From Sulfitobacter sp. BSw21498 (GTDB lineage Bacteria > Pseudomonadota > Alphaproteobacteria > Rhodobacterales > Rhodobacteraceae): a DNA stretch of 64,000 nucleotides. The position numbers were made by a program, and so were the translations under genes. This document shows positions 35,071 to 42,748 of this stretch, one piece after another. The notes below the pieces were generated by a model. The model had not been told where the DNA came from and did not search any database. It worked only from the letters and a program-made list of their open reading frames with translations. Position 1 is the stretch's first letter; every line of letters starts with the position of its first letter. The stretch spans positions 2,046,001 through 2,110,000 of the forward strand of contig NZ_CP040753.1 in NCBI RefSeq assembly GCF_006064855.1, written 5' to 3'.

Positions 35071-35439
35071 TCACTCGGATGTAGTGTCGATGCCCATGTC
35101 TTTAAGCATCGCGCGCATGTCCTCGATCTCTGCCTCTTGGGCATCGATCATCGACTGCGCCATTTCCTTCGTCTTTTCGTCGTTGCCGATTTCCAGTTCA
35201 ACCTTAGCCATCTCAACCGCTGACTGATGGTGAGGGATCATCATCAGCAAGAAGTCAGCGTCCGGCTTTCCTGTGGATGTCATTGGCATTGTCGCCATCA
35301 GCTTATCCATAGGTACCATAAACGACTTTACGTCGCCTTCAGCCATCTCAGCCATCGCTGGCATGGCATGATTTTCAGCAAATGAAACACTTCCCGCAGA
35401 TGCAAGCGCAGCAGCCAGGAACAACGATGTAGTCTTCAT
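35071..35439 (-). CDS. Exported DUF305 protein
   Basis: 122 residues with signal peptide MKTTSLFLAAALASAGSVSF then A. One DUF305 unit is present: DFLLMMIPHHQSAVEMAKVE and the helical end SMIDAQEAEIEDMRAMLKDM. The mature part is acidic and Met-rich (MPAMAEMAEG, VPMDKLMATMPM). Exported DUF305 proteins of this size (CopM-like) are known to bind copper in cyanobacteria, so a copper-buffering role next to copAB fits. It is convergent with copB. Confidence 0.88.
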   Translation of the reverse strand: MKTTSLFLAAALASAGSVSFAENHAMPAMAEMAEGDVKSFMVPMDKLMATMPMTSTGKPDADFLLMMIPHHQSAVEMAKVELEIGNDEKTKEMAQSMIDAQEAEIEDMRAMLKDMGIDTTSE

Positions 35440-35894
35440 AATCGGACTCCGATGTTGGGTGAGGACTTCAGCAGATATTCTGCCTCAGTGTTTCTTAACC
35501 AATGTAATAGCTCAAAGTTCCCGCCTAAGATGCACTTGCACATGTGATCGGGTAGCGCTGGCGGTAGAGAATGCGCAGGAAAGGGAAACTACAAAGTCTA
35601 TGCGCATTCCACAGGTTAGTAGTTGGTATCATGCACAGCCAAGAACAGTACCGAGGAAAAAAGCTGGGATGCCAAAAGGCATGATACATGGCACGCCAAA
35701 GCCATCTATCCGCCTTCAGTCTGACTGCGACAGGTATTCGTTTGTAAGCCAGTTTGAAACATCAGGCATGACGTCGAGCGGCCTGCCGCCTCCCCCCCCG
35801 TCATCATGCCGCTCTCAAACAAAAAACCGGTAATGTGGCGATCATTGCAGTGTCGATCAGACCGATGGGTTCGTCGGAGCCTCGGAGATAGCCA
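35440..35894. other. Degenerate intergenic stretch
   Basis: No supported gene. It contains a C9 run (about 35791-35799). Open frames on both strands lack ribosome sites and family resemblance. Confidence 0.4.
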
Positions 35895-36205
35895 CCATCC
35901 ACCAAGGCCGCCATCGAGGCGCGCGTACCCATCGACGGACCACCCAATCTCGAGCTATCTGCCAGTGTGTGGGGCGCTCTACTGGGCATGGCCGCATTGC
36001 CGACGGCACTGGCATACATTTCGTAATTTGCCATTCTTGTTCGAGTTGGGACAGCTAATCCAATGCTGGTCACCCTGCCTATTCCATCTTTCGCGATAGG
36101 CTTGGGGTGCTGTTCCTTGGCTAACGAAGGGGGCCTGAAGCATGGATTAGCTTTGCCATTATCTCATTGGGTTTTGCGGTAGCGGACAGGCATTTAATTT
36201 CCGTT
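35895..36205 (+). pseudogene. Broken EamA/DMT transporter, C-terminal part
   Basis: Pieces of the second EamA domain appear in successive frames: SVWGALLGMAALPTALAYI, then after a frame change FAILVRVGTANPMLVTLPIP, then GVLFLG, a stop, and PEAWISFAIISLGFAVADRH. This is the usual end of a DMT-family permease, with at least two frameshifts and one stop. The N-terminal half is not recognisable. An intact relative, not its copy, lies at 37549-38469. Confidence 0.65.
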
Positions 36206-36278
36206 CTCTCCAGAAAGCCGTCGGCCTAAGCGTTCGCTGGTGCGGATCGCAGCATCCGGTAAATTGGGGTTCAGAACT

Positions 36279-36430
36279 GCCTTCCGCACCGCAGAAGGGA
36301 TCTCTAATTCGTTACCGTCTGAATGTCAGCTGGCGCCTTCGGCCCAATCTTACCGCGCACGTGCAGCGAATGGCTCCTTCCCGCCCCTTGTGTTTATCTT
36401 CGCAAACGGCCCTTAGCCGACCTTGGTGGT
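36279..36430 (+). repeat. Dispersed degenerate repeat, copy B
   Basis: Contains TGCCTTCCGCACCGCAGAA, TTCGTTACCGTCTGAATGTC, CGCGCACGTGCAGCGAATGG and TGTGTTTATCTTCGCAAACG in the same order and spacing as copy A (17921-18176). By eye about four bases in five agree over 140 bases. Confidence 0.65.
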
Positions 36431-36513
36431 GTTTGCAGCGAAAGTCGGCAAAGAGCCCAGTTCGACCGATTTTCTGTCGTGCGGCTAAAGTCTGCTTTCG
36501 GTAAACATGTAAA

Positions 36514-37479
36514 TCACGCACATGTGATTGCAGATTTCGTTTCGTTTGTTTCATCCGTGACCCAGCTGATGAAGTCTCGCACTTCTTGCCTTTCAATTGC
36601 TGCCATGGTCGCCGTGAGATCATAGCCAATATCGGTTTCGACTTTTTCCCGAAGAGGGCGAACCAGAAGTCCTGATAATATGAAATCCTGCATGACAGGC
36701 AAGCTGCCCAGCACGACACCCTGACCAGCGATGGCCGCTTGAACGGCGAGATTGTAATCCCTGAATTTGGTCCCTCGACTGCTGTCAATATGCTCGGCCC
36801 CAAGCCGGTCAAGCCAAGGCTTCCAGCCCATCCAAGTCCGTGTCGCCTTGGCCCAGTCAAGATCTGCTAAGTCCCAATGGATAAGCGGAACCCGATCAAG
36901 ATCTTCAAGAGACCGGATAGCGCCCTCGCCTTGGGTCAGGCTGGGCGCGCAAAAGGCGCAAAGTGCTTCGTCAAATAGCCGCTGCGCGACCAAACCATCC
37001 TCAGGTCTGGCCCCGAACCGGATGGCCACATCTGCCGTGCCCTTGCGAAGGTCGACAAGGGCGAGTGAGGAATCGATAAGCACATCAACATCAGGGAACG
37101 CCCTGCGAAAACGATCTAACCGAGGGACAAGCCACGCCGTAGCGAAGGACGGTTCCGCAGAAATGATCAACCTTTTTCGACCGTCATGTATTCGTATCTG
37201 CGCAACACCGCGCGCGATTTGGTCAAAACCCTTCCCAATGTTGCCTAATCCTGCATGACCAGCCGCAGTCAAACGCAAGCCACTTCCATGCCGTTCTATC
37301 AGCGACGCGTTCAGCGCGCCCTCTAATTTCCGCACGAGCTGTTTTACGGCCGAGGGCGTGACGTGCAGCTCTTGTGCAGCCAGAACAAAGCTCAGGTGGC
37401 GGGCTGTCGCTTCGAAGGCACGCAGCGCATTGAGGGAGGGTAACCAGTCGGGCATAAAAGGAAGATAATCTAACTTCAT
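36514..37479 (-). CDS. LysR-family regulator (GcvA-like)
   Basis: 321 residues from the ATG at 37479; the Met at 37455 (MPDWLPSLNALRAFE) is the more usual family start and the frame also allows a TTG at 37491; no clear ribosome site decides. The N-terminal helix-turn-helix is SFVLAAQELHVTPSAVKQLV and the rest is a periplasmic-binding-like effector domain (AFPDVDVLIDSSLALVDLRK, VAIRFGARPEDGLV). It is divergent from the EamA permease gene with 69 bases between, the usual arrangement for a regulator of that transporter. Confidence 0.9.
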   Translation of the reverse strand: MKLDYLPFMPDWLPSLNALRAFEATARHLSFVLAAQELHVTPSAVKQLVRKLEGALNASLIERHGSGLRLTAAGHAGLGNIGKGFDQIARGVAQIRIHDGRKRLIISAEPSFATAWLVPRLDRFRRAFPDVDVLIDSSLALVDLRKGTADVAIRFGARPEDGLVAQRLFDEALCAFCAPSLTQGEGAIRSLEDLDRVPLIHWDLADLDWAKATRTWMGWKPWLDRLGAEHIDSSRGTKFRDYNLAVQAAIAGQGVVLGSLPVMQDFILSGLLVRPLREKVETDIGYDLTATMAAIERQEVRDFISWVTDETNETKSAITCA

Positions 37480-37486
37480 ATTAAAG

Positions 37487-37501
37487 ATCAAATGAATTGA
37501 T
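37487..37501. promoter_or_regulatory. Putative LysR-binding dyad
   Basis: ATCAA-ATGAA-TTGAT is a perfect 5-bp dyad of the T-N11-A type in the lysR/eamA divergent gap. It is where a LysR protein would bind, but the position so close to the lysR start is unusual. Confidence 0.4.
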
Positions 37502-37548
37502 ATAGGGGCGAGTATGCCGATAGAGACGCAAAATCTAACCTTTGTTTA

Positions 37549-38469
37549 ATGAAAGATGAAGCCATGACAAACACGCAAGCACCGCTTATGGCATCGCTAA
37601 TTGTTGTCTTTACTGGCGCTATTTGGGGGTTTTACTGGATACCCGTAAGGGCGCTGGCCGAGCTTGGCTTGCTGGGGGCTTGGGGAACTCTGGCAATCAC
37701 CGCCGCTGCCGCAATGCTGCTCTCTCCCGTCGCATATCATAAACGCAAACAGCTATTGCAGGCCGATCCACTTGCGCTGGCATCAATTGCTTTGGGCGGT
37801 GCGGCTTTTGCTCTTTATTCGATAGGTTTTGTATATGGACGCGTGGCCATCATCATCCTTCTCTACTTCCTGACGCCGGTCTGGAGCGCCCTTATCGGCC
37901 GTTACGTTATGGGATGGCCCATTTCGCGCCTGCGACTGGCAGCAATTTTGGTGGGCTTGGCTGGGCTTTTTATCATGCTCGGCGCGGAAGGAGAGCTTCC
38001 TCTTCCACGCGGGATGGGAGAATGGATGGCGCTGGCCGCCGGTATCCTGTGGTCGATAGGCACGACGGGCATGCGTGCAAAATCAGATCTGACCCCGGGC
38101 CCCTCCGCATTCATTTTTGCCAGTGGCGCAGCAATCACAGCGCTGATCCTTGCACCTATCTTCAGCCAGTTGCCGAGCGGTGGTGGTGATATCGTAAAAC
38201 CGCTTGGTTGGGCTTTGGCAACAGGTGGCTTGTGGTGGGGCATCTCCATCGCAAGCCTGATGTGGGCGACGGTTCGGCTTGAACCTGCGCGCGTCGGGTT
38301 GTTGTTGATGTCAGAGGTCGTGGTGGGTGCCGCCTCTGCCGCATTGATCGCCGCGGAGCGACTTTCCCCTTTGGAGTTTGTTGGCGGTGCGTTGGTGCTC
38401 TGCGCAGGTGTTCTCGAAATCTGGCCTGCACGCCGACGATGCCAGGACACCGCGATAAGCGGGACATAA
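37549..38469 (+). CDS. EamA/DMT-family permease
   Basis: 306 residues with ten membrane helices forming two EamA domains (FTGAIWGFYWIPVRALAELG at the start of the first; MALAAGILWSIGTTGMRAKS at the start of the second). The ATG at 37564 (MTNTQAPLMA) is an alternative start. DMT permeases export amino acids, metabolites or drugs; no substrate can be assigned. It is divergent from a LysR regulator that probably controls it. Confidence 0.88.
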   Translation: MKDEAMTNTQAPLMASLIVVFTGAIWGFYWIPVRALAELGLLGAWGTLAITAAAAMLLSPVAYHKRKQLLQADPLALASIALGGAAFALYSIGFVYGRVAIIILLYFLTPVWSALIGRYVMGWPISRLRLAAILVGLAGLFIMLGAEGELPLPRGMGEWMALAAGILWSIGTTGMRAKSDLTPGPSAFIFASGAAITALILAPIFSQLPSGGGDIVKPLGWALATGGLWWGISIASLMWATVRLEPARVGLLLMSEVVVGAASAALIAAERLSPLEFVGGALVLCAGVLEIWPARRRCQDTAISGT

Positions 38470-38895
38470 CAGTAGTCGACTCAGCAGAGCTGTTCACCAA
38501 GTTTACGGGGATCGCATGAAGACCCGCCACGGTCTTAATAGGGGCGAAATCCGCCTTTTTTCCGTTGAAACTAAATGCGAGCTTTCGAGAGCAATAGTAG
38601 TGATCTGTCTGCTTAAAAAAATGCCTATTTTACTGATCGAGGAAGCGGACCTTGGCGCGGCCGCTTCGAACGGCAGCTTTGTCCCGCTGAGCAGACCTCG
38701 GCGCAAAACGCAGCGAAGGTCTGGTTTCCGCCCTTCTAACGGCGGCCTTCGCAGCCGCAGCGGAAACCAAGCTAACGCAGCGAACGGCAGGAATGTCCGC
38801 AGACCGACGTTTAAGCGGTGAGTATGCCGCGCGATGCACGAATGGCTGGTTCGACGAGCCGCAGCGCAGCATGTCTGCCAAAGGGTGAAAGGCGG
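38470..38895. other. Degenerate intergenic stretch left of IS copy 2
   Basis: No supported gene. It is rich in short repeated words such as GCAGCG, CGAACGGCAG and TTTCCGC (38640-38880) and resembles the decayed filler DNA around repeats A to C, though I cannot align it to them with confidence. Confidence 0.4.
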
Positions 38896-38921
38896 TGACC
38901 TGCCCCCCGAGGCTCCCTCAT

Positions 38922-39806
38922 TCATAACGAGAGTTTGCGGGTCTGGGTTTCATATTCTTCGTCGTCAGTTTGGGCAAGCGCGTCTTGCGCGGAGCCCTCA
39001 AATTGCTCAAGCGCTCGACGAGCTTCTGCCGGTGTTTGGTTCCCAAGCGATGAGTGCGGCCTGACGTTGTTGTAGTCGTATCGCCAGAGTGCCAGCTTGC
39101 GACGGGCGTCATCCAACGTATCGAAGATTTCCTCATTCAACAGCTCGTCGCGCAGGCTGCCATTGAAGCTTTCTATGAAGCCATTCTGCTGGGGTTTGCC
39201 GGGGTCGATGTAATGCCAATCAACGTCGTTATCACCGGCCCATTTTAGGATCGCACGACTGGTAAACTCCGTGCCGTTATCACTGACAATGCAGGCAGGC
39301 TTTCCATAAATACGGACAAGCGCGTCAAGTTCCCGCGCGACACGAGCGCCCGAGATGCTGGTGTCAGCCACCAAGCAGAGGTTCTCGCGGCAACAATCGT
39401 CGTTTACAGCCAGCATGCGGAACTTGCGTGACGCGCCGAACGTATCCGACACAAAATCTAAGGACCAACGCTCGCCAGGACGCAAAGCAACCGGCATTGG
39501 TGTCCGCGAGCCACGCGCACGCTTGCGGCCCCTGCGCCGTCTAACGCCCAGCTTTTCTTCAGTATAAAGGCGATACAGTTTCTTGTGGTTCATGATCCTT
39601 CCCTTGCGTTCCAGCAGCACACCGATCCGGCGGTAGCCAAAGCGCCGTCGCTTGCTGGCAATCGCTTTCATCTCTTCGCGAACTTCTGGATTATCCGGTG
39701 ACTGATCGCGCCGGACGGTCTTGGGATCGACACCGACAAGCCTGCACGCCCGGCGCTGCGAGATATCATGGTCTCGCATTGCCTTGCGTGCTGCGGCCCG
39801 TCGCAC
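38922..39806 (-). CDS. IS3-family transposase OrfB (copy 2)
   Basis: 294 residues, identical in translation to the product of 2400-3284, with the intact DDE core ([29 protein letters not shown]). The start GTG lies 11 bases after the OrfA stop and the frame is open upstream, as needed for an OrfAB fusion by -1 frameshift. Confidence 0.95.
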   Translation of the reverse strand: MRRAAARKAMRDHDISQRRACRLVGVDPKTVRRDQSPDNPEVREEMKAIASKRRRFGYRRIGVLLERKGRIMNHKKLYRLYTEEKLGVRRRRGRKRARGSRTPMPVALRPGERWSLDFVSDTFGASRKFRMLAVNDDCCRENLCLVADTSISGARVARELDALVRIYGKPACIVSDNGTEFTSRAILKWAGDNDVDWHYIDPGKPQQNGFIESFNGSLRDELLNEEIFDTLDDARRKLALWRYDYNNVRPHSSLGNQTPAEARRALEQFEGSAQDALAQTDDEEYETQTRKLSL

Positions 39807-39817
39807 ATTCGGTGTCG

Positions 39818-40081
39818 TCAGTTCTTTCCCAGCAAATCCTTCAACACAACATTGTCCAACATCGTGTCCGCCAGAAGGCGCTTCAGCTTGGCGTTCTCAT
39901 CCTCCAGCGATCTAAGGCGATGAGTATCAGAAACGTTCATGCCACCATATTTGGCTTTGAACTTGTAGAACGACGCGGGACTCAAGCCATGCCTGCGGCA
40001 CACCTCTGCCGTCGGCATGCCAGCTTCCTGTTCTTTGATCATTCCGATAATTTGGGCTTCAGTAAAACGGCTCTGTCGCAT
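39818..40081 (-). CDS. IS3-family transposase OrfA (copy 2)
   Basis: 87 residues from the ATG at 40081 behind AAGGAG; identical to the copy 1 product, with the helix-turn-helix [20 protein letters not shown] and the coiled-coil end. Confidence 0.93.
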   Translation of the reverse strand: MRQSRFTEAQIIGMIKEQEAGMPTAEVCRRHGLSPASFYKFKAKYGGMNVSDTHRLRSLEDENAKLKRLLADTMLDNVVLKDLLGKN

Positions 40082-40148
40082 CTGTTTGCTCCTTCGAAGG
40101 TTGAGCAAACTCTACATTAAACTGAGGGAAGTTTCGGGGGGCAGGTCA

Positions 40149-40964
40149 TCTCCAGCAAACTGCGGCTCGTGAGCCAATTAGATCTTGGCTGGCGATCACG
40201 ATCCCGTGATGTCGGCCGTTCACTTTAGTTGCTTTTGTCGGTGATTTTTCTCTTCAATCTGCTCCATGCAAACGTTCTCTCTCAATGGCCGAGCGATTAG
40301 GGCAGACTGCAAAAAGTATGCACCTCCTCTTGAGTTTTTTCCATTCTACATCTGGGGGGATTACCCAAAAAGGCCCGCTACAATCTTTCAATAGAGGAAC
40401 AAAGACAAAAGTCTTTTCGCTAAACCTTCCGAAATCCTCGGACGCCGACAAGAGCTTCAGACCATCTTTCTAAAAAGACTTCAGCTTCGCAAGGGCCTGC
40501 CGGGAAAAATGAAAGACCTTCCCTACTTTGGAATTTTAAGTCGACCCCGTTTTTCCCGCGACTTCATCAAGTTGGAAGTTTCCAAACCTTATCGGCGTTC
40601 TTATTGAAATAAATCGGAAATATAGTTGAGAGAGATTTTCGCATCAATACAAACCAGTATGATTTTTCCATATTTTTCATCTATTACTGGCCCGTAAGTT
40701 TTGCACAGTTTGACATTGTTAAGTTCACTTCCAGAAAAACTTTTTCGCGCATGTTTTTTCCTTTTAGAAAAAATGAATTTCCGAGCGCGCGGGATCTAAA
40801 TTTTCCTTTTAGCAATACTGACAATCGCACCGGTTTTTTCCACCACATGTCTGGGCGAATTGTCGACGTTATGAGGTGGGATCCGGTACCAGAAATTTCC
40901 GCCATCGAGGGATTTTATGAAACCTCTTCCTGCAAATACTTCCATCCGTTAGATTTTCTATAAA
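40149..40964. other. AT-rich non-coding stretch before the excisionase/integrase genes
   Basis: More AT-rich than its surroundings, with no supported gene; the open frames here have no family resemblance. It contains the GTTTTTTCCA motif cluster listed separately and probably holds attachment-control sites of the integrase system. Confidence 0.5.
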
Positions 40965-40975
40965 ATGGAAAAAAC
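40334..40975. repeat. Cluster of GTTTTTTCCA motifs upstream of the integrase
   Basis: Exact GTTTTTTCCA at 40334-40343 and 40833-40842, an exact inverted copy at 40966-40975, nine of ten at 40753 (GTTTTTTCCT) and at 40661 (GATTTTTCCA). The two direct exact copies also share CTGGG eight bases further on. Repeats of this kind beside xis/int are typical of arm-type integrase or excisionase sites; that role is inferred. Confidence 0.55.
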
Positions 40976-41180
40976 AAGTTATTCCAAACGATTGCAAGGT
41001 GCACTGCCTTCTTTACAGGCCAACTTTCTTGCGCTTCATCTTGCTCGAGATATCGAGGCGCTTGTCCTTCGACACCGCCAAGTTGAGGAGCCTACTGAAC
41101 CATGCCTACGCATAAAAATCACGACTCCAAGGCCTGTGGCTGCTGCGGGCGTTGGGTTGATTGGACCCATTCTCCGTTAA
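40965..41180 (+). CDS. Possible small protein upstream of the excisionase-like gene
   Basis: 71 residues beginning MEKTSYSKRLQGALPSLQAN. The first about 50 residues look protein-like and helical, but the last part overlaps the next gene in another frame. No clear ribosome site and no known family; it could be a leader peptide or a chance frame. Confidence 0.3.
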   Translation: MEKTSYSKRLQGALPSLQANFLALHLARDIEALVLRHRQVEEPTEPCLRIKITTPRPVAAAGVGLIGPILR

Positions 41181-41479
41181 ATCGCCAACAGGCTTCGCAT
41201 GTTTTGGGCATTTCAATTGGAACTCTATTCAAGATCCGCAAACAATATGGTGCCAGTTACGAAATAGCAGCGTGCCACCGCGGAAACATTGTTTTCTACC
41301 AACACCATATCGAAACCATAAAGGAGATACTTAAATGGGAAAATACGAGAACATCAACGGCTCGCCAGCCTGCTGGCATCCCTTTTGGAAGGAAACCTCG
41401 TGGTGCTACGACTTCTATGTCGAAGGCCACCGTTACCGGAGGTCGACGGGCGTCTGCGATCCAAGCAAGATTAAAATAG
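41102..41479 (+). CDS. Helix-turn-helix protein, excisionase-like
   Basis: 125 residues; ATG about 10 bases after GAGGAG. A Cys pair (SKACGCCGRW) precedes a helix-turn-helix NRQQASHVLGISIGTLFKIR and a wing-like NIVFYQHHIETIKEIL, the size and layout of MerR-like excisionases/directionality factors. The gene overlaps the integrase by 145 bases in another frame; the residues beyond about 78 are basic and low in complexity and may be fortuitous. Its place before int suggests control of excision. Confidence 0.55.
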   Translation: MPTHKNHDSKACGCCGRWVDWTHSPLNRQQASHVLGISIGTLFKIRKQYGASYEIAACHRGNIVFYQHHIETIKEILKWENTRTSTARQPAGIPFGRKPRGATTSMSKATVTGGRRASAIQARLK

Positions 41480-42405
41480 CTAAGCTCGTAGCGGAAGGGG
41501 TTTACGATGCTGCATGGGAGCGGGCGCTCTCCCCACGTCCAACCTTCAGAGAGGCCGCTCAGCTCTATGTCGCAGAATTTGGCGCTCATGAAGAAGAGCT
41601 CAGACCAATCGTCGCTTACTTCGGCGACAACCTACGGGTCGATGAAATTGACCCGTTCCTGATCAAGCAATGCAAAGTGGCTCTTTCAAAACCGCATTGG
41701 AAGGCCGGGACCAAGCGTCGCCAAGTGTCCGTACCGCTGAAGGCGGTACTTAACAACGCATTGGGCCTTCGTCCGGAGGTCCATGAAGACGACGTCCGCA
41801 AACGCATTCTGACGCCGGAAGAAGCCGAGCGTCTCATCAGGGCGGCGGTGAGCCCGCCAGAGACTGTCCGAGATCCGCACCGCCGCCTGTTGAAGATGAT
41901 CGCTTTCCTGCTCGGCAGCGGTGCGACCCCCGGTGAGATGTTCTGCGTGCGCGCGGAAGACGTCAATCGACAGACGGGTGAGGTCTGGATCCGTGGCGAT
42001 GAGGTTGGCGCCGGGAAGACAGCGTACCGCCCCCGCATGCTGCTGCTCCCAGAGAAGGCCTGGGACCTGATGGGTGACCTGCCATCGACGGGACGGGTGT
42101 TCCTGTCCACCAGCGGCAAAGAGGTAATCCCTGACGGACGGCGCGGTAGCACGGTGATCCGACAGTTCCACAAGCTCCGCGAAGCGGCGGGTCTGCCTGA
42201 GGTAGATGCGAACGGTGAGAAGCTTGTTTTTTACAGTTTGAGGCATGTATGGGCCACTTGGTTCAGCGCAATGGTCGGAGATCAGGACCGACTGATAGAC
42301 CGGGGCGGCTGGAGCGATGCTGAGATGGCGCGGCGCTATCGCAAGTATCCGACCGCAGATCTGGGTGACCGGCTGCGGGCCCATGGCTGGGAGTTCAAAC
42401 CATGA
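41335..42405 (+). CDS. Tyrosine integrase of the tRNA-Ser island
   Basis: 356 residues from an ATG behind AAAGGAG. The N-terminal part (CWHPFWKETSWCYDFYVEGH) is a small arm-type domain, then a core-binding segment (PTFREAAQLYVAEFGAHEEE), then the catalytic domain: LGSGATPGEMFCVRAEDV, YSLRHVWATWF and GGWSDAEMARRYRKYP with the likely Tyr. The first catalytic Arg (usually GARPGE) appears as Thr and the first His of HxLRH as Tyr; the latter is common in relatives. It ends 78 bases from the right attachment repeat and is transcribed towards it, as expected for the island's own integrase. Confidence 0.88.
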   Translation: MGKYENINGSPACWHPFWKETSWCYDFYVEGHRYRRSTGVCDPSKIKIAKLVAEGVYDAAWERALSPRPTFREAAQLYVAEFGAHEEELRPIVAYFGDNLRVDEIDPFLIKQCKVALSKPHWKAGTKRRQVSVPLKAVLNNALGLRPEVHEDDVRKRILTPEEAERLIRAAVSPPETVRDPHRRLLKMIAFLLGSGATPGEMFCVRAEDVNRQTGEVWIRGDEVGAGKTAYRPRMLLLPEKAWDLMGDLPSTGRVFLSTSGKEVIPDGRRGSTVIRQFHKLREAAGLPEVDANGEKLVFYSLRHVWATWFSAMVGDQDRLIDRGGWSDAEMARRYRKYPTADLGDRLRAHGWEFKP

Positions 42406-42443
42406 TGGGCAAGATTTGGGAATCTACCCTAAGGGCAACAAAA

Positions 42444-42466
42444 AAGCCGCTGAATTTCAGCGGCTT
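42444..42466 (-). terminator. Hairpin between integrase and the right attachment repeat
   Basis: AAGCCGCTGAA (42444-42454) and TTCAGCGGCTT (42456-42466) form an 11-bp stem. On the minus strand a run TTTTTTGTTG follows, so it would end transcription coming from the truncated tRNA at 42524. Confidence 0.65.
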
Positions 42467-42483
42467 ACCCAGAGTGCCTGCGG

Positions 42484-42524
42484 CCTTAGCAGGGGAGCGC
42501 CTTCGACCACTCGGCCACGTCTCC
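42484..42524. repeat. Right attachment repeat: truncated tRNA-Ser 5' half
   Basis: Forty-one bases identical to 8199-8239: the minus strand reads GGAGACGTGGCCGAGTGG through the anticodon loop, then diverges where the variable arm should begin. The chromosomal tRNA promoter probably lies to the right (42525 onward), so this half-tRNA may still be transcribed. Confidence 0.85.
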
Positions 42525-42710
42525 GTCGACGCGTATATCCAAGAAAACCCGTGGGGCACAAGCGGTAATCTAAGAAAATAGGATGAATTTCGTTATAGCC
42601 GGATGCGGGGGCTATCGCTGCTTGTGGGTGCGCGCAGGGTGATGCGCCCACGTGAGCGCCGATCTGCGCAGATGGTACGTCAGGGGCGGTGCCAGCATCG
42701 TTTCGCAGGG

Positions 42711-42744
42711 AACCGGCGGGCCGTTTGTGACGGGCCCGCCGGTT
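42711..42744 (-). terminator. Hairpin after ychF
   Basis: AACCGGCGGGCC (42711-42722) pairs with GGCCCGCCGGTT (42733-42744) over 12 bases. It follows the ychF stop on the minus strand by five bases; no T-run is present. Confidence 0.55.
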
Positions 42745-42748
42745 TGGA

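Larger units (their letters stand above)
38896..40148 (-). mobile_element. IS3-family insertion sequence, copy 2 (1253 bp, inverted)
   Basis: Same ends, same length and the same encoded proteins as copy 1 (2058-3310), in opposite orientation. Flanks are GCGG on the left and TCTC on the right, so no target-site duplication is visible. The bases next to the transposase 3' end, read on the element strand, are CCGCCTTT as for copy 1. Confidence 0.93.

Noticed and set aside
35459-35833. Plus-strand frame of 124 codons upstream of the exported DUF305 gene
   Set aside because: Low-complexity end over the C-run, no ribosome site, no resemblance to known proteins.
40254-40963. Short open frames in the AT-rich stretch as genes
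   Set aside because: No ribosome sites, no recognisable composition or family, and they overlap each other on both strands.
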